Assembly: GCA_964636345.1 (NCBI GenBank)
Contig: CAZWRL010000003.1
Span: forward strand, 1-43,451
From: JBBTXJ01 sp964636345
GTDB taxonomy: Bacteria > Patescibacteriota > Patescibacteriia > Magasanikbacterales > JBBTXJ01
Length of the DNA stretch: 43,451 nt
Direction of reading: 5' to 3'
Below are positions 1 to 8,433 of the stretch, piece after piece. The position numbers and the translations under genes were made by a program. The first letter of the stretch is position 1. Every line of letters begins with the position of its first letter. The notes beneath the pieces are model-generated. The model saw only the letters and a list, made by a program, of their open reading frames with translations, ran no database searches and was not told where the DNA came from.

Positions 1-4
1 GCCC

Positions 5-33
5 TTGACAGGTTTTTTTTGTTTATGTACTAT
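5..33 (+). promoter_or_regulatory. sigma-A type promoter of groES-groEL
   Basis: TTGACA at 5-10 and TACTAT at 28-33 are separated by 17 bases. Transcription should start near 40, just before the CIRCE operator, so repressor bound there would block initiation or early elongation. Confidence 0.85.
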
Positions 34-46
34 GTGGTCAACGAAG

Positions 47-73
47 TTAGCACTCGTTTTGGGTGAGTGCTAA
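47..73. promoter_or_regulatory. CIRCE operator (HrcA binding site)
   Basis: The inverted repeat TTAGCACTC-N9-GAGTGCTAA matches the CIRCE consensus perfectly in both arms (47-55 and 65-73). CIRCE is the binding site of the heat-shock repressor HrcA. Its place between the -10 box and groES predicts heat-inducible chaperonin expression. hrcA itself is not in this window. Confidence 0.97.
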
Positions 74-105
74 TCAGTTTCATTTTTAACTATATTATTC
101 ACGCT

Positions 106-384
106 ATGAAAATCCGACCACTCGGAAATAGGGCGCTTGTTCGGCCGCTGGAGGAGGAGAAGATGACCGCTTCCGGCATTGTATTGCCGGACACCGTTGA
201 CCGCGAGAAAAAGATTGAAGCAGAAATTATCGCACTTGGTGACGGTGAGAAATTAGGGAAGCTGAATTTGAAAATTGGTGACCGCGTCATTATTGAAAAA
301 TGGGGCGGTGAGGAAGTTGAGCTGGAAAAGGTTGAACATAAGATTGTTAGTTTTCTGAAGATTTTAGCGGTTATTGAGAAATAA
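106..384 (+). CDS. groES: GroES co-chaperonin (Cpn10)
   Basis: This 92-residue protein is the lid of the GroEL folding chamber in the cytoplasm. It has the usual Cpn10 opening (KIRPLGNRALVRPLEEE), a mobile-loop segment around residues 17-34 and the GDRVIIEKWGG roof region. The ATG at 106 is chosen because an in-frame GTG at 67 lies inside the CIRCE operator and would add a hydrophobic tail unlike the family. There is no strong Shine-Dalgarno site. groEL follows after 5 bases, so the two are one operon controlled by the upstream promoter and CIRCE. Confidence 0.96.
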   Translation: MKIRPLGNRALVRPLEEEKMTASGIVLPDTVDREKKIEAEIIALGDGEKLGKLNLKIGDRVIIEKWGGEEVELEKVEHKIVSFLKILAVIEK

Positions 385-389
385 AAAAT

Positions 390-2006
390 ATGGCAAAACA
401 AATTACCTTTAGCGATGAAGCACGGGGGGCGCTTAAGCGCGGCGTTGACGCCCTTGCCAATGCCGTCAAAATAACACTCGGCCCGAAGGGGCGGAATGTT
501 GTTTTGGATCGCGGTTATGGCGCGCCAACGGTGACGAAAGACGGCGTGACTGTGGCGAAAGAAATTGATTTGGAGGACAAAAATGAAAAGCTCGGCGCGG
601 AATTGGTGAAAGAAGTTGCAACCAAAACGAATGACGATGTTGGTGATGGCACCACCACGGCAACACTGCTCGCGCAAGCAATGGTGACCGAAGGTTTGAA
701 GAATGTCACCGCAGGAGCGAACCCCATTGCCATTAAGCGCGGCATTGATAAAGCAACCGAGGCGGTGGTGGCAGAGATCCGCACGAGGATTGCCAAGCCC
801 GTGCAGAATGATGAAATCACACAGGTGGCGGCGATCTCCGCAAACGACAAAGAAATTGGCGAGAGCATCGCGCGCGCCATCGGTGAGGTGGGTAAGGACG
901 GTGTGATTACGGTTGAGGAAGGACAAACATTTGGTATTGAAATTGAAACGGTGAAAGGCATGCGTTTTGACAAGGGCTATGTTTCTCCGTACATGATTAC
1001 GAACCCGGAGCGCATGGAAGCTGAATATACTGATGTTGCGCTTTTGATTACCGACAAAAAGATCTCTTCGGTGCAGGACATCTTGCCGTTGCTTGAAAAG
1101 GTGGCGCAGAGCGGTCGCAAGGAAATAGTTGTGATTGCCGATGACGTTGACGGCGAGGCGCTTGCGACATTTATTGTGAATAAAATCCGCGGGACGTTCA
1201 GTGTGCTTGCCGTGAAGGCGCCTGGATTTGGCGATCGCCGCAAGGATATGTTGAAAGATATCGCGGTGCTCTCGGGCGGCAAAGTGATTTCTGAAGAAGT
1301 CGGTTTGAAATTGGAGAACGCGACACTTGATGATTTGGGCCGTGCGGATAAAGTGATTGCCACCAAAGAACACACCACGATTGTTGGCGGTCGCGGCGAG
1401 AAATCCGCCATTGACGCGCGCGTGCTGGAAATTCGCCGCATGATTGAACAATCGGACTCTGATTTTGATCGCGAGAAACTGCAAGAGCGTTTGGCGAAAC
1501 TCGCGGGCGGTGTTGCGGTTATTAAGGTGGGCGCGGCAACGGAAACGGAAATGAAAGAAAAGAAACATCGTATTGAAGACGCGGTTGCCGCGACGAAAGC
1601 CGCTATTGAAGAAGGCATTGTGGCTGGCGGCGGCGTGGCGTTGCTTCGCGCGAGCGTCGTACTTGCTACGCTTCGCGTTGACGATGAGGAGTTGGTTGGC
1701 GTGAAGATTTTACGCCGCGCGCTTGAAGAGCCGGTTCGTCAGATTGCGGAAAATGCCGGTAAAGACGGCGCCGTGGTTGCCGAAGAAGTGAAAAAGGGTT
1801 CGGGCAACTTTGGCTACAACGCCGCGACGGATACCTATGAGGATCTGGTGGTGAGCGGCATTATTGACCCTGCAAAAGTGACGCGCTCCGCGTTGCAAAA
1901 CGCGGCTTCCATTGCCGGTTTGATTTTGACGACCGAAGCGGTGGTTGCCGACATTCCAAAGAAAGAGTCACATGCTTCCATGCCGGACATGGGTGGGATG
2001 ATGTGA
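390..2006 (+). CDS. groEL: GroEL chaperonin (Cpn60)
   Basis: This 538-residue protein is the ATP-dependent folding chamber of bacteria and works with GroES. The sequence is full length and canonical: the P-loop-like LGPKGRNVVLD near residue 30, the GDGTT nucleotide motif at 85-89, the apical domain in the middle, the IEEGIVAGGGVALLR segment, and a Met/Gly-rich tail ending GGMM. It ends in TGA. It is the second gene of the groESL operon, and a stem-loop follows at 2023-2048. Nothing is missing from the catalytic parts. Confidence 0.98.
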   Translation: MAKQITFSDEARGALKRGVDALANAVKITLGPKGRNVVLDRGYGAPTVTKDGVTVAKEIDLEDKNEKLGAELVKEVATKTNDDVGDGTTTATLLAQAMVTEGLKNVTAGANPIAIKRGIDKATEAVVAEIRTRIAKPVQNDEITQVAAISANDKEIGESIARAIGEVGKDGVITVEEGQTFGIEIETVKGMRFDKGYVSPYMITNPERMEAEYTDVALLITDKKISSVQDILPLLEKVAQSGRKEIVVIADDVDGEALATFIVNKIRGTFSVLAVKAPGFGDRRKDMLKDIAVLSGGKVISEEVGLKLENATLDDLGRADKVIATKEHTTIVGGRGEKSAIDARVLEIRRMIEQSDSDFDREKLQERLAKLAGGVAVIKVGAATETEMKEKKHRIEDAVAATKAAIEEGIVAGGGVALLRASVVLATLRVDDEELVGVKILRRALEEPVRQIAENAGKDGAVVAEEVKKGSGNFGYNAATDTYEDLVVSGIIDPAKVTRSALQNAASIAGLILTTEAVVADIPKKESHASMPDMGGMM

Positions 2007-2022
2007 GATTGTACGTAATGTG

Positions 2023-2048
2023 CAACAGGCCCCGTACGGGGCCTGTTG
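2023..2048. terminator. perfect 26-nt palindrome after groEL
   Basis: Arms CAACAGGCCCC and GGGGCCTGTTG flank a GTAC centre. The arms are perfect and GC-rich, but no T-run follows on the plus strand, so termination would be weak or of another kind. A TATAGT box at 2052-2057, 13 bases before prfB, may start the next transcript. Confidence 0.55.
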
Positions 2049-2069
2049 TGGTATAGTAGTGTTACTCCT

Positions 2070-3164
2070 ATGACACCAAAAGAACTGACAACTGAACTCG
2101 AAGCATTGCAAAACGAGGTTCGCGAGAACCGTGTTTTGGTGCACCCGGATGAAAAAGAGCGCGAGATTGCGGAATTGGAACAACACATGCAGAAACCGGA
2201 TTTTTGGAAAAATAACGAGCACGCGCAAAGCGTATCACAGCGCCACGCGCATCTGCGGGCGGAGCTTTCGCTGTGGGAAAAATTGGAACAAGAGGTGGGC
2301 GACCTTTTGGCGTTGGCGCATGAAGCAGGGGATGACGCCGCGTTTGCTTTGGATATTGAAAAAAAAACCGCAGAGCTCCGCGCGCGGTTTGCGCGCATGT
2401 CGGTTACACTGCTTTTGAACGGTCCGCATGATGAGCGAAATGCCATTATCGCCATTCACGCCGGCGCCGGCGGCACGGAAGCGCAAGATTGGGTGGGGAT
2501 GCTGTATCGCATGCTTATGCGATATTGCGAGCGTCGCGGATGGAAAACCACGGTGGTTGATGAACACGAGGGCGCGGAGGCCGGGTACAAATCCGTGATG
2601 TTTGAAGTGCAAGGCGCGTCCGCGTACGGGTATGTGAAATCCGAGAACGGCGTGCATCGGCTGGTGCGCATCTCGCCGTTTGACGCGGAAAAAATGCGCC
2701 ACACCTCGTTTGCCATGGTGGAAGTACTGCCTGAATTAGATGACGCGACGGATATAAAAATTGATGAAAAGGATTTGCAGATTGATACGTTTCGTTCCGG
2801 CGGCAAGGGCGGACAGAACGTGAACAAAGTGGAAACCGCGGTGCGTATTACACATAGGCCATCCGGTATTGTGGTATCGTGCCAGACCCAGCGGTCGCAA
2901 TTACAGAATCGCGAGAGCGCCATGAAAATTTTGCGCGCGAAATTGTACGCGGCGGAGCAGGAGAAAAAGGCAAAAGAAAAAGCCGAGGTGCGTGGCGAGT
3001 TTCAGAGCGCGGAATGGGGGAGCCAGATTCGTTCATACGTGCTCCATCCGTACCAGATGGTGAAGGATCATCGCACTGATTATGAAACGCAGGACACCGC
3101 GGGCGTGCTGGACGGCGATTTGGACGCTTTTACGGAGGCGTATTTGCGGTGGAAGAAAGAGTAG
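2070..3164 (+). CDS. prfB: peptide chain release factor 2 (RF2)
   Basis: RF2 reads UAA and UGA stop codons and hydrolyses peptidyl-tRNA. The sequence has the class-I release-factor coiled N-terminal domain, the RF2 codon-recognition tripeptide SPF (in VRISPFDAEK) and the catalytic GGQ loop (SGGKGGQNVNK). The reading frame is continuous: the programmed +1 frameshift near codon 25 that autoregulates many prfB genes is absent. The ATG at 2070 gives the usual N-terminus. RF2 together with TGA-ended genes argues for the standard bacterial code. It leads an operon with tsaC and rsmA; tsaC starts 5 bases after its stop. Confidence 0.95.
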   Translation: MTPKELTTELEALQNEVRENRVLVHPDEKEREIAELEQHMQKPDFWKNNEHAQSVSQRHAHLRAELSLWEKLEQEVGDLLALAHEAGDDAAFALDIEKKTAELRARFARMSVTLLLNGPHDERNAIIAIHAGAGGTEAQDWVGMLYRMLMRYCERRGWKTTVVDEHEGAEAGYKSVMFEVQGASAYGYVKSENGVHRLVRISPFDAEKMRHTSFAMVEVLPELDDATDIKIDEKDLQIDTFRSGGKGGQNVNKVETAVRITHRPSGIVVSCQTQRSQLQNRESAMKILRAKLYAAEQEKKAKEKAEVRGEFQSAEWGSQIRSYVLHPYQMVKDHRTDYETQDTAGVLDGDLDAFTEAYLRWKKE

Positions 3165-3169
3165 GTGTT

Positions 3170-3760
3170 ATGATTATTATTTTCCCCGGCGCGTTATCTC
3201 GTGCGATTGACCACATAAAAGCAGGCGGTGTAGTGGTGTATCCCACTGAAAGTTCTTATGGCATTGGATGTATGGCGAGTAATGCGGCGGCGGTGGCACG
3301 AGTGTTTGAGTTAAAACAACGGCCGATTGAGAAAACATTGCCGCTCATTGTTGGTTCTGTTGATGAAGCAAAGCGATTGATGATGTGGTCGCCAACAGCA
3401 GAGAAACTTGCACAGGAGCACTGGCCCGGGCCGCTTACGATGGTGGCGTCGGCGACAGCAGAAGGAAAAAAACTGGCGCCTGGAATCCTCGCGGCGGACG
3501 GCACGATCGCGCTTCGCGTATCCTCACATCCGGTTGCGCAGACACTTGCAGAAGCCGTGGGACCGATTGTTTCAACGAGCGCCAACAGCGGTGGCGCTCC
3601 AGCATGTTTTGATAGGGGGTGTGTGCAGTCGTGGCTCGGCACAACAGAAGATGTCATGGTGATTGACGCAGGCGCCCTGCCGCGTGATTTGCCATCAACG
3701 CTTGTGCGTATTACCAACAGTGGATATGAAATACTCCGAAAAGGTCAAGCAGTTGTGTAA
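3170..3760 (+). CDS. tsaC: threonylcarbamoyl-AMP synthase (TsaC/Sua5/YwlC family)
   Basis: The family makes threonylcarbamoyl-AMP from threonine, bicarbonate and ATP, the first step of t6A37 modification of ANN-decoding tRNAs. The 196-residue protein shows the family features: GGVVVYPTESSYGIG near residue 25, KQRPIEKTLPLIVG, the WPGPLTMV segment, and STSANSGGAP. It is the short TsaC-type form without the extra Sua5 domain. The ATG at 3170 follows the prfB stop by 5 bases, and the 3' end overlaps rsmA by 35 bases. A truncated TsaB-like protein of the same pathway is encoded at 36821-37171. Confidence 0.9.
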   Translation: MIIIFPGALSRAIDHIKAGGVVVYPTESSYGIGCMASNAAAVARVFELKQRPIEKTLPLIVGSVDEAKRLMMWSPTAEKLAQEHWPGPLTMVASATAEGKKLAPGILAADGTIALRVSSHPVAQTLAEAVGPIVSTSANSGGAPACFDRGCVQSWLGTTEDVMVIDAGALPRDLPSTLVRITNSGYEILRKGQAVV

Positions 3761-4472
3761 AGAATATCGCGTGTATCCGGAAAAAACTAGTGGCCAGCAT
3801 TTTTTGATTGACGATCAATATATAAAATGGATGGTAGACGCGGCGGGCATTACTAATGATGATATTGTGGTTGAGGTAGGGCCCGGATGGGGGATTTTGA
3901 CGGAGGAGTTAGTGAGGCGCGCGCGAAAGGTGATTGCGATTGAGATTGAGGAGAAGATGGTGGGGCATCTTTCCGGCTTGTGTCATGAAACACTGGAACT
4001 CCTGCATGGAGATGTGCGGCGGTTCTGGGGCAAGATGCCGAACGAGCCGTATCATGTCATTGCGAATATTCCGTATCATATTACCTCGCAGATCATTCGC
4101 GGGTTTTTAGAAAAAACACCGCGCGCGCCGGAGCAGATGGTGCTCATGATTCAAAACGAAGTGGCGGATAGAATTATCGCGCAACCGGGTGACATGACCA
4201 TGCTTGCGCTTTCCGTCCAGTGGTACGGCGAACCAAAAAAAATATTCCGCGTGCCGCGTGGAGCATTTTGGCCGCCGCCGGAAGTGGATTCCGCCGTTAT
4301 ACAGATTACGGATATCAAACGTCCGCCGCCGGAAGAAACAAAAGCGGCATTGACGCTTGCCAAGCGCGCTTTTATGAACAAGCGTAAACAATTATCATCA
4401 TCGCTCGGTATTGCATCAACGGCGCGACCACAAGAATTGAGCATTGCCGAGTGGCGTTCGCTTGCCTCATAA
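3726..4472 (+). CDS. rsmA: 16S rRNA (adenine1518/1519-N6)-dimethyltransferase
   Basis: RsmA (KsgA) dimethylates two adjacent adenines in the loop of 16S helix 45 late in 30S assembly. Visible features are the SQHFL-like N-terminus (TSGQHFLID), SAM motif I (VEVGPGWGILTEEL), and the catalytic NIPY motif (ANIPYHITSQII), followed by the PRGAFWPPPEVDSAVI segment. The length is 248 residues, slightly short at the C-terminus. The ATG at 3726 is chosen because residues from there match the family; an upstream GTG at 3663 lies deep in tsaC. Confidence 0.94.
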   Translation: MKYSEKVKQLCKEYRVYPEKTSGQHFLIDDQYIKWMVDAAGITNDDIVVEVGPGWGILTEELVRRARKVIAIEIEEKMVGHLSGLCHETLELLHGDVRRFWGKMPNEPYHVIANIPYHITSQIIRGFLEKTPRAPEQMVLMIQNEVADRIIAQPGDMTMLALSVQWYGEPKKIFRVPRGAFWPPPEVDSAVIQITDIKRPPPEETKAALTLAKRAFMNKRKQLSSSLGIASTARPQELSIAEWRSLAS

Positions 4473-4473
4473 A

Positions 4474-4527
4474 CACAAACCCCGCATGCGCGGGGCTGTG
4501 CAAAACCGAAAAATTTTTCGTTTTTTT
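4474..4527. terminator. bidirectional terminator between rsmA and a convergent gene
   Basis: A GC stem CCCCGC-ATGC-GCGGGG (4480-4495) is flanked by weakly paired CAC/GTG. A second palindrome (4507-4520) runs into seven Ts (4521-4527). It separates two convergent transcripts. Confidence 0.75.
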
Positions 4528-5206
4528 ACTTTCGTTTCGTTAAATCGTGCTTGAGCGATGCCAACACATTTTCCGCGTGTTCGCGTCCGCCCAAACCAAA
4601 TGCCAGGCCGCCCGCGAGCGCCAGCATGCCCACAAAACCCGTAAACAGGGTCCTGATCATGTCCGCGGCGATGCCGAGCTGTACGAGGGCCGCCATAAAG
4701 GCGAATACTACAATGGCCCATTTTGCAACACTGCCCACTAACTCTCCGGAATGCATCCCGCTTGCTTTGACGGCTTTTTCTACCACTTCACCGGCAAACG
4801 CGCCAATGATCACACCAAGCAAGAGTACTACCACGGCGATGACGACGTTCGGAATGTAGACCACTACCTGATTCAAGAATGAGGTAATTTGGGTCAATCC
4901 GAGAATGTCGCTTGCGGCAATGAAGAAGACGACGATGAGGAACCACTTTACGAGCCAGCCGATGAGTCCGGCGAAATTCAATTTCAGTCCCATGTGGCTA
5001 AACGCGTCTTTGATGCGGAGCCGTTCAACCAACTTTTCAATCCACAGGAGATTGACGAGACGTGCCACTACGCCACCGACGAGCGCTGCAATTGCCCACC
5101 CAATCACGAGAACTAAAAATGCCGCCAACAGCGCTGGAAAGACGGCGATGAATCCTGCGAGCAGCGTCTCAAAAGAACCAACGACAGTTTCTATAATACT
5201 TTGCAT
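4526..5206 (-). CDS. MscS-like / conserved TM-helix membrane protein
   Basis: The 226-residue protein has about five hydrophobic segments and ends with a glycine-patterned helix (LALAGGLAFGLGGREHAENVLASL) resembling the pore-lining TM3 of MscS channels. It stops shortly after that helix, so the cytoplasmic beta and alpha/beta vestibule of true MscS is missing. Similar short proteins belong to the conserved TM-helix family (CmpX-like). A role in osmotic or membrane-tension response is an inference. The ATG at 5206 is preceded at good distance by AAAGGGGG; a GTG at 5215 is the alternative. A possible -10 box (TATACT on the minus strand) lies at 5256-5261. Confidence 0.8.
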   Translation of the reverse strand: MQSIIETVVGSFETLLAGFIAVFPALLAAFLVLVIGWAIAALVGGVVARLVNLLWIEKLVERLRIKDAFSHMGLKLNFAGLIGWLVKWFLIVVFFIAASDILGLTQITSFLNQVVVYIPNVVIAVVVLLLGVIIGAFAGEVVEKAVKASGMHSGELVGSVAKWAIVVFAFMAALVQLGIAADMIRTLFTGFVGMLALAGGLAFGLGGREHAENVLASLKHDLTKRK

Positions 5207-5301
5207 TTTTTCCACCCCCTTTCTTTTCTAAGATACGATTTTGTTTGTCGCTATCAGTATAGCAGAGATGCAAGCGAGTTGTACACACCCTCGCCGCGTG
5301 C

Positions 5302-5979
5302 TCACGATGGATATTCCACATCCATGATAACGCGATCCGTGCCCGCGGTTTGCGGCACATCGTCAATAAAGATGGTGCCGGTTGTTGTCGCGTTCATAAA
5401 ACGCATCGCGCGCGCGGTTGATGACGTAAATGACCGTTCAATTTGGTAGTGTTGTTTTTTGAATTCGTTTTGGTACCACTCGTCAATAAAGTTTGGTTCA
5501 GCGCCAAGCGCGTCCCAGGTGATGACCGTGGTATGACGATAGGTGGTGAGCGGTGTTTTTAAGGCGTCCCGGGTGGCATTCCAAAGTGACGCGGGGGTCA
5601 GGCGTGGCGTGGTGCTGGCCGATCCTTCCTTCAAGCGATTCAGTCCCAGGATGAGCGGTGTGATAATAATTTTAGGAAGCATGGCGACGGTTTCAGGCGC
5701 CCGTTTTTTGCGTTCCGCGGAAAGATAGGTGACGTGCGTCACGGCATCGCGTTTATAGATTGGCAGATTTTCCGACAACGTATCTGGGAGTGTGGTGAGT
5801 TTTTTTGGTTCTGGCGGCACAAAGAGCCACGCACCGGCAGCGGCGGCAATCAAAAGGATCATGAGACAGCCACAGCCGGAACCGCAGGTTCGTCTAAAGC
5901 AGGATCGCGGTTTTTTAATTTCATTGATTGCCGGTTCTTGAATGGTTACTCGTTCGTCATCGTAGCCAGGGAGATACAT
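5302..5979 (-). CDS. single-pass membrane protein of unknown function
   Basis: I do not recognise this 225-residue protein. It has a short polar N-terminus, a cysteine cluster at residues 27-38 (CFRRTCGSGCGC), one membrane helix at about 39-53, and a C-terminal extracytoplasmic region without cysteines or clear motifs. The cysteine patch next to the helix could be a lipidation or metal site, but this is speculative. A minus-strand TATGAT at 5991-5996 lies 12 bases before the ATG, so the leader would be very short. It is divergent from the ribonuclease gene at 6041. Confidence 0.7.
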   Translation of the reverse strand: MYLPGYDDERVTIQEPAINEIKKPRSCFRRTCGSGCGCLMILLIAAAAGAWLFVPPEPKKLTTLPDTLSENLPIYKRDAVTHVTYLSAERKKRAPETVAMLPKIIITPLILGLNRLKEGSASTTPRLTPASLWNATRDALKTPLTTYRHTTVITWDALGAEPNFIDEWYQNEFKKQHYQIERSFTSSTARAMRFMNATTTGTIFIDDVPQTAGTDRVIMDVEYPS

Positions 5980-5990
5980 AGGTGATGTCT

Positions 5991-6038
5991 ATCATACCAT
6001 ACCGTGAGCTCTTGGTGAATGGTGTGGTATACTATAAT
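5991..6038. promoter_or_regulatory. divergent -10 elements with almost no leader
   Basis: On the minus strand TATGAT (5991-5996) serves the gene starting at 5979. On the plus strand TATACT/TATAAT (6028-6038) ends two bases before the ATG at 6041, which would give a leaderless mRNA. No convincing -35 box is visible for either. Confidence 0.5.
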
Positions 6039-6040
6039 GT

Positions 6041-7423
6041 ATGAAGTTGACATTTTTAGGCGCGGCGCGCGGGGTTACCGGTTCCTGTTTTTTGATTGAA
6101 ACCAAAAAAACGCGCGCGCTGGTGGATTGCGGCATGTTTCAAGGTTCGGATTTCAATGAGAAGCGCAATCGCGCTCCCTTTCCGTTTGACCCAAAAAGCA
6201 TTGATGTCATTTTTGTCACGCACGCGCACATTGATCACAATGGCCGCATCCCCAAATTGATTCACGACGGCTTTGCCGGCAAAGTGTATGCCACCAAAGG
6301 AACCACGGAATTGATGCAGGTGGTATGGGCCGATGCGCTCAAGGTGATGCAGTATGAGTACAAAAAGTTTGGCGCGCCATTGCTTTTTCACGAAGAGGAT
6401 TTGATGATTGCTTCCACGCGATGTCGCGGTGTGGACTATGAAGAGGTGATTGATTTAAGCCAGGGCCGTGCGGGCAAATCGCTTGATATCACGGTGACCT
6501 TTCATGACGCGGGGCATATTTTGGGCTCCAGTTTTATTGAATTGGAAGCGGAAAATAAACGAATTATTTTTTCCGGCGATTTGGGTAATACCGATGTGCC
6601 GATTTTGCGTGACACCTCCGGCATCAAAAAACCGGTTGACGTGCTGTTGGTGGAATCAACGTATGGCGATCGGAAACATGAGTCGCGCGGCGAGCGGCAA
6701 AAAATTATTCTCGACGCCATCACCAAAGGATTGTTGCGCGGCGGCACGCTCCTCATTCCCGCGTTTTCCATTGAACGCACGCAGGAATTACTCTATGAGT
6801 TGAATGAATTGATTGAGCGCAAACACACCCTGCCGCGCGTGCCTATTTTTTTGGATAGTCCGCTTGCCATCAGCGCCATGCAGGTGTATCACCGGCATCC
6901 GGAATATTACGATACGGACGCAAAACATTTGCGCGACGCGGGCGATGATTTTTTTCAGTTTCCCGGGTTAACGCTCACGCGCTCGCGCGATGAATCAAAA
7001 GAAATCAATGCGGTGCGCGGTTCCAAGGTTATTATTGCGGGAAGCGGCATGATGAACGGCGGACGCATTGTGCATCACGCGCTGCGTTATCTTTCTGATC
7101 CCAAGAGTACGGTGTTGATTATTGGCTACTGCGCTGAAGGGACATTGGGGCGGCGATTGTATGAGGGCGCGGAGCAGGTGACCATTATGGGACAGCGCGT
7201 TCGCGTACGGGCGACGATTAAATCCATTGGCGCGCTTTCCGCGCACGCGGATCAGGATACGATTATCGCGTGGGTGGGAACGGCTAAGGGTGCGCCGAAA
7301 AGGATATACACCGTTCATGGCGAACCGCATGCCGCTACAGAGCTTGCGCATCGGTTGCAAAAAAAATTTAGCGATAAGACGCAGGTATCCGTGCCGGAAG
7401 AGGGACAAGTTGTTGAAATATGA
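6041..7423 (+). CDS. beta-CASP metallo-beta-lactamase RNA-processing nuclease (CPSF/YsH1-like)
   Basis: The 460-residue protein carries the zinc motif HxHxDH (H61, H63, D65, H66 in THAHIDHNG), further metal-ligand motifs (FHDAGHILGSS, SGDLGN), the beta-CASP cap (SPLAISAMQVY, AGSGMMNGGRI) and the C-terminal metallo-beta-lactamase motifs (GALSAHADQD, YTVHGEPHAA). Members with this order are RNA endonucleases and exonucleases related to CPSF-73. A role in RNA turnover is inferred from the family. Its stop overlaps the next ATG (ATGA), so the two genes are translationally coupled. Confidence 0.93.
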   Translation: MKLTFLGAARGVTGSCFLIETKKTRALVDCGMFQGSDFNEKRNRAPFPFDPKSIDVIFVTHAHIDHNGRIPKLIHDGFAGKVYATKGTTELMQVVWADALKVMQYEYKKFGAPLLFHEEDLMIASTRCRGVDYEEVIDLSQGRAGKSLDITVTFHDAGHILGSSFIELEAENKRIIFSGDLGNTDVPILRDTSGIKKPVDVLLVESTYGDRKHESRGERQKIILDAITKGLLRGGTLLIPAFSIERTQELLYELNELIERKHTLPRVPIFLDSPLAISAMQVYHRHPEYYDTDAKHLRDAGDDFFQFPGLTLTRSRDESKEINAVRGSKVIIAGSGMMNGGRIVHHALRYLSDPKSTVLIIGYCAEGTLGRRLYEGAEQVTIMGQRVRVRATIKSIGALSAHADQDTIIAWVGTAKGAPKRIYTVHGEPHAATELAHRLQKKFSDKTQVSVPEEGQVVEI

Positions 7424-8076
7424 AAAAAAGAATAGTTCTACTGGGGGCTGCTTGTCTCGTTGTTTTTGCCTTTGCGGCGGTGATTTTTTCGGTTCGGTAT
7501 TCATATCGCGATCGTATGTTTACGGATCATCCGGATTTGAAGGCTCCGATTATTATTTTGGGGACGAGGGTGGAGGATGATGGCGCGCCATCGGATTGGT
7601 TGTGGAAACGCGTGGAGGCGGGTGTTGTGATCTGGGAAAAACGCGCAAACAAGATTATTACTACGTGCGGCATGCAGGAGGGGCGACCCATAGGTGACCG
7701 TTGTGATCTGCCGAAATTAATTTTGAGCGGTGATAATGGCTGGAAACGAATGGATGAAATTATGGCGATGAAAAGTGTGCCGAGTGTTACGCAGGTTGCC
7801 GGAAGTTCTTTGCAAGAAGACGGCTGGAACGCGCGCACGATTGATTCTTGCTGGCGCGCGAAAAATGTTTTGCATATTGACCGCGCGGTTTTGGTAACAC
7901 AGGCATTCCATATGCCCCGCGCATTGTATCTTTGCAACAAACTCGGCATTGATGCGTATGGCGTGATTGCGGATAACGGCAAAAAAAATATCCTTCGTTC
8001 TTATTTCCGCGACTGGTTTGCTTCGGTGAAGGCGTGGTGGGATGTTGAGACAGGATATATGCCGGAGCATGCATGA
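7420..8076 (+). CDS. DUF218 / SanA-YdcF-like membrane-anchored protein
   Basis: An N-terminal hydrophobic segment (residues 5-25) anchors an extracytoplasmic DUF218 domain. The domain begins APIIILGTRV, carries LILSGDNG, and has the later VLVTQAFHMPRALYLCNKLG segment typical of the SanA/YdcF family. SanA affects envelope permeability and YdcF binds nucleotide-like ligands, but the reaction of the family is unsettled. It overlaps the ribonuclease gene by 4 bases, which says little about a shared pathway. Confidence 0.85.
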   Translation: MKKRIVLLGAACLVVFAFAAVIFSVRYSYRDRMFTDHPDLKAPIIILGTRVEDDGAPSDWLWKRVEAGVVIWEKRANKIITTCGMQEGRPIGDRCDLPKLILSGDNGWKRMDEIMAMKSVPSVTQVAGSSLQEDGWNARTIDSCWRAKNVLHIDRAVLVTQAFHMPRALYLCNKLGIDAYGVIADNGKKNILRSYFRDWFASVKAWWDVETGYMPEHA

Positions 8077-8079
8077 ACT

Positions 8080-8107
8080 GTCATGCTGAATTTATTTCAG
8101 CATCTCC
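8080..8107. repeat. palindromic repeat, family 1 (GTCAT type)
   Basis: GTCATGCTGAA and TTCAGCATCTC flank a short A/T loop directly after the DUF218 gene. Its opening GTCAT links it to the repeats at 8471, 29741 and 41944. Confidence 0.55.
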
Positions 8108-8112
8108 GAAAT

Positions 8113-8151
8113 AAAAAAAAGACCGCTGTTCGTTAGTTGGCGAAGGCGGTC
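8113..8151 (-). terminator. intrinsic terminator for the two small membrane genes
   Basis: Read on the minus strand, GACCGC pairs with GCGGTC, with an inner CGAA/TTCG helix, and is followed by eight Ts. It lies about 20 bases beyond the stop at 8172. Confidence 0.85.
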
Positions 8152-8171
8152 GTTTTCGCTTTCATGGATTA

Positions 8172-8288
8172 TTACACGAAGGAGAGGAGTACAATCACTC
8201 CTGCAATCCCCGCGATCCACAACATAAGAACGAATAGGTAATGGCCAATGGCGCCTGTGACGTTCCAGTTGGGGAACGAGGCGCTCAT
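8172..8288 (-). CDS. 38-residue single-pass membrane peptide
   Basis: The peptide starts MSASFPNWNVTG and is then almost entirely hydrophobic (residues 13-38), consistent with one membrane helix ending at the C-terminus. I recognise no family. Its ATG shares one base with the TAA of the upstream gene (TAATG), so it is probably translated by re-initiation, helped by GGAAG eight bases upstream. Both genes sit between a canonical promoter and a strong terminator, which is the main reason to believe in such short genes. Confidence 0.65.
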   Translation of the reverse strand: MSASFPNWNVTGAIGHYLFVLMLWIAGIAGVIVLLSFV

Positions 8289-8398
8289 TATCGCTTCCGG
8301 TTGCTTCGGGAGGAAAAAAAGAGAACGGTAACGAATAAGACCGTGAATCCTCCCGCGATATAAATCCATTGCGCGATATCTGACGGCAGGATGTCCAT
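8288..8398 (-). CDS. 36-residue single-pass membrane peptide
   Basis: The peptide starts MDILPSDIAQW, has a hydrophobic helix at about residues 12-28, and ends in a basic tail (SSRSNRKR), so the C-terminus should face the cytoplasm. The ATG is preceded by a strong GGAGGGAAGG ribosome site five bases away. It is the first gene of a two-gene transcript with the 38-residue peptide. Function is unknown; small paired membrane peptides can be subunits of a larger membrane complex or part of a toxin system, but nothing here decides. Confidence 0.65.
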   Translation of the reverse strand: MDILPSDIAQWIYIAGGFTVLFVTVLFFSSRSNRKR

Positions 8399-8433
8399 GA
8401 TCCTTCCCTCCGTTTTTGTTTTGGTCTCACTTT

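Noticed and set aside
67..105. GTG start of groES at 67
   Set aside because: It lies inside the CIRCE repeat and would add a hydrophobic extension unlike Cpn10.
99..1568. Long open frame (489 codons) antisense to groEL
   Set aside because: It is a by-product of groEL codon bias; the translation has no family features and groEL is certain.
2070..2160. Programmed frameshift in prfB
   Set aside because: The gene is open from ATG to stop without a UGA-slippery site.
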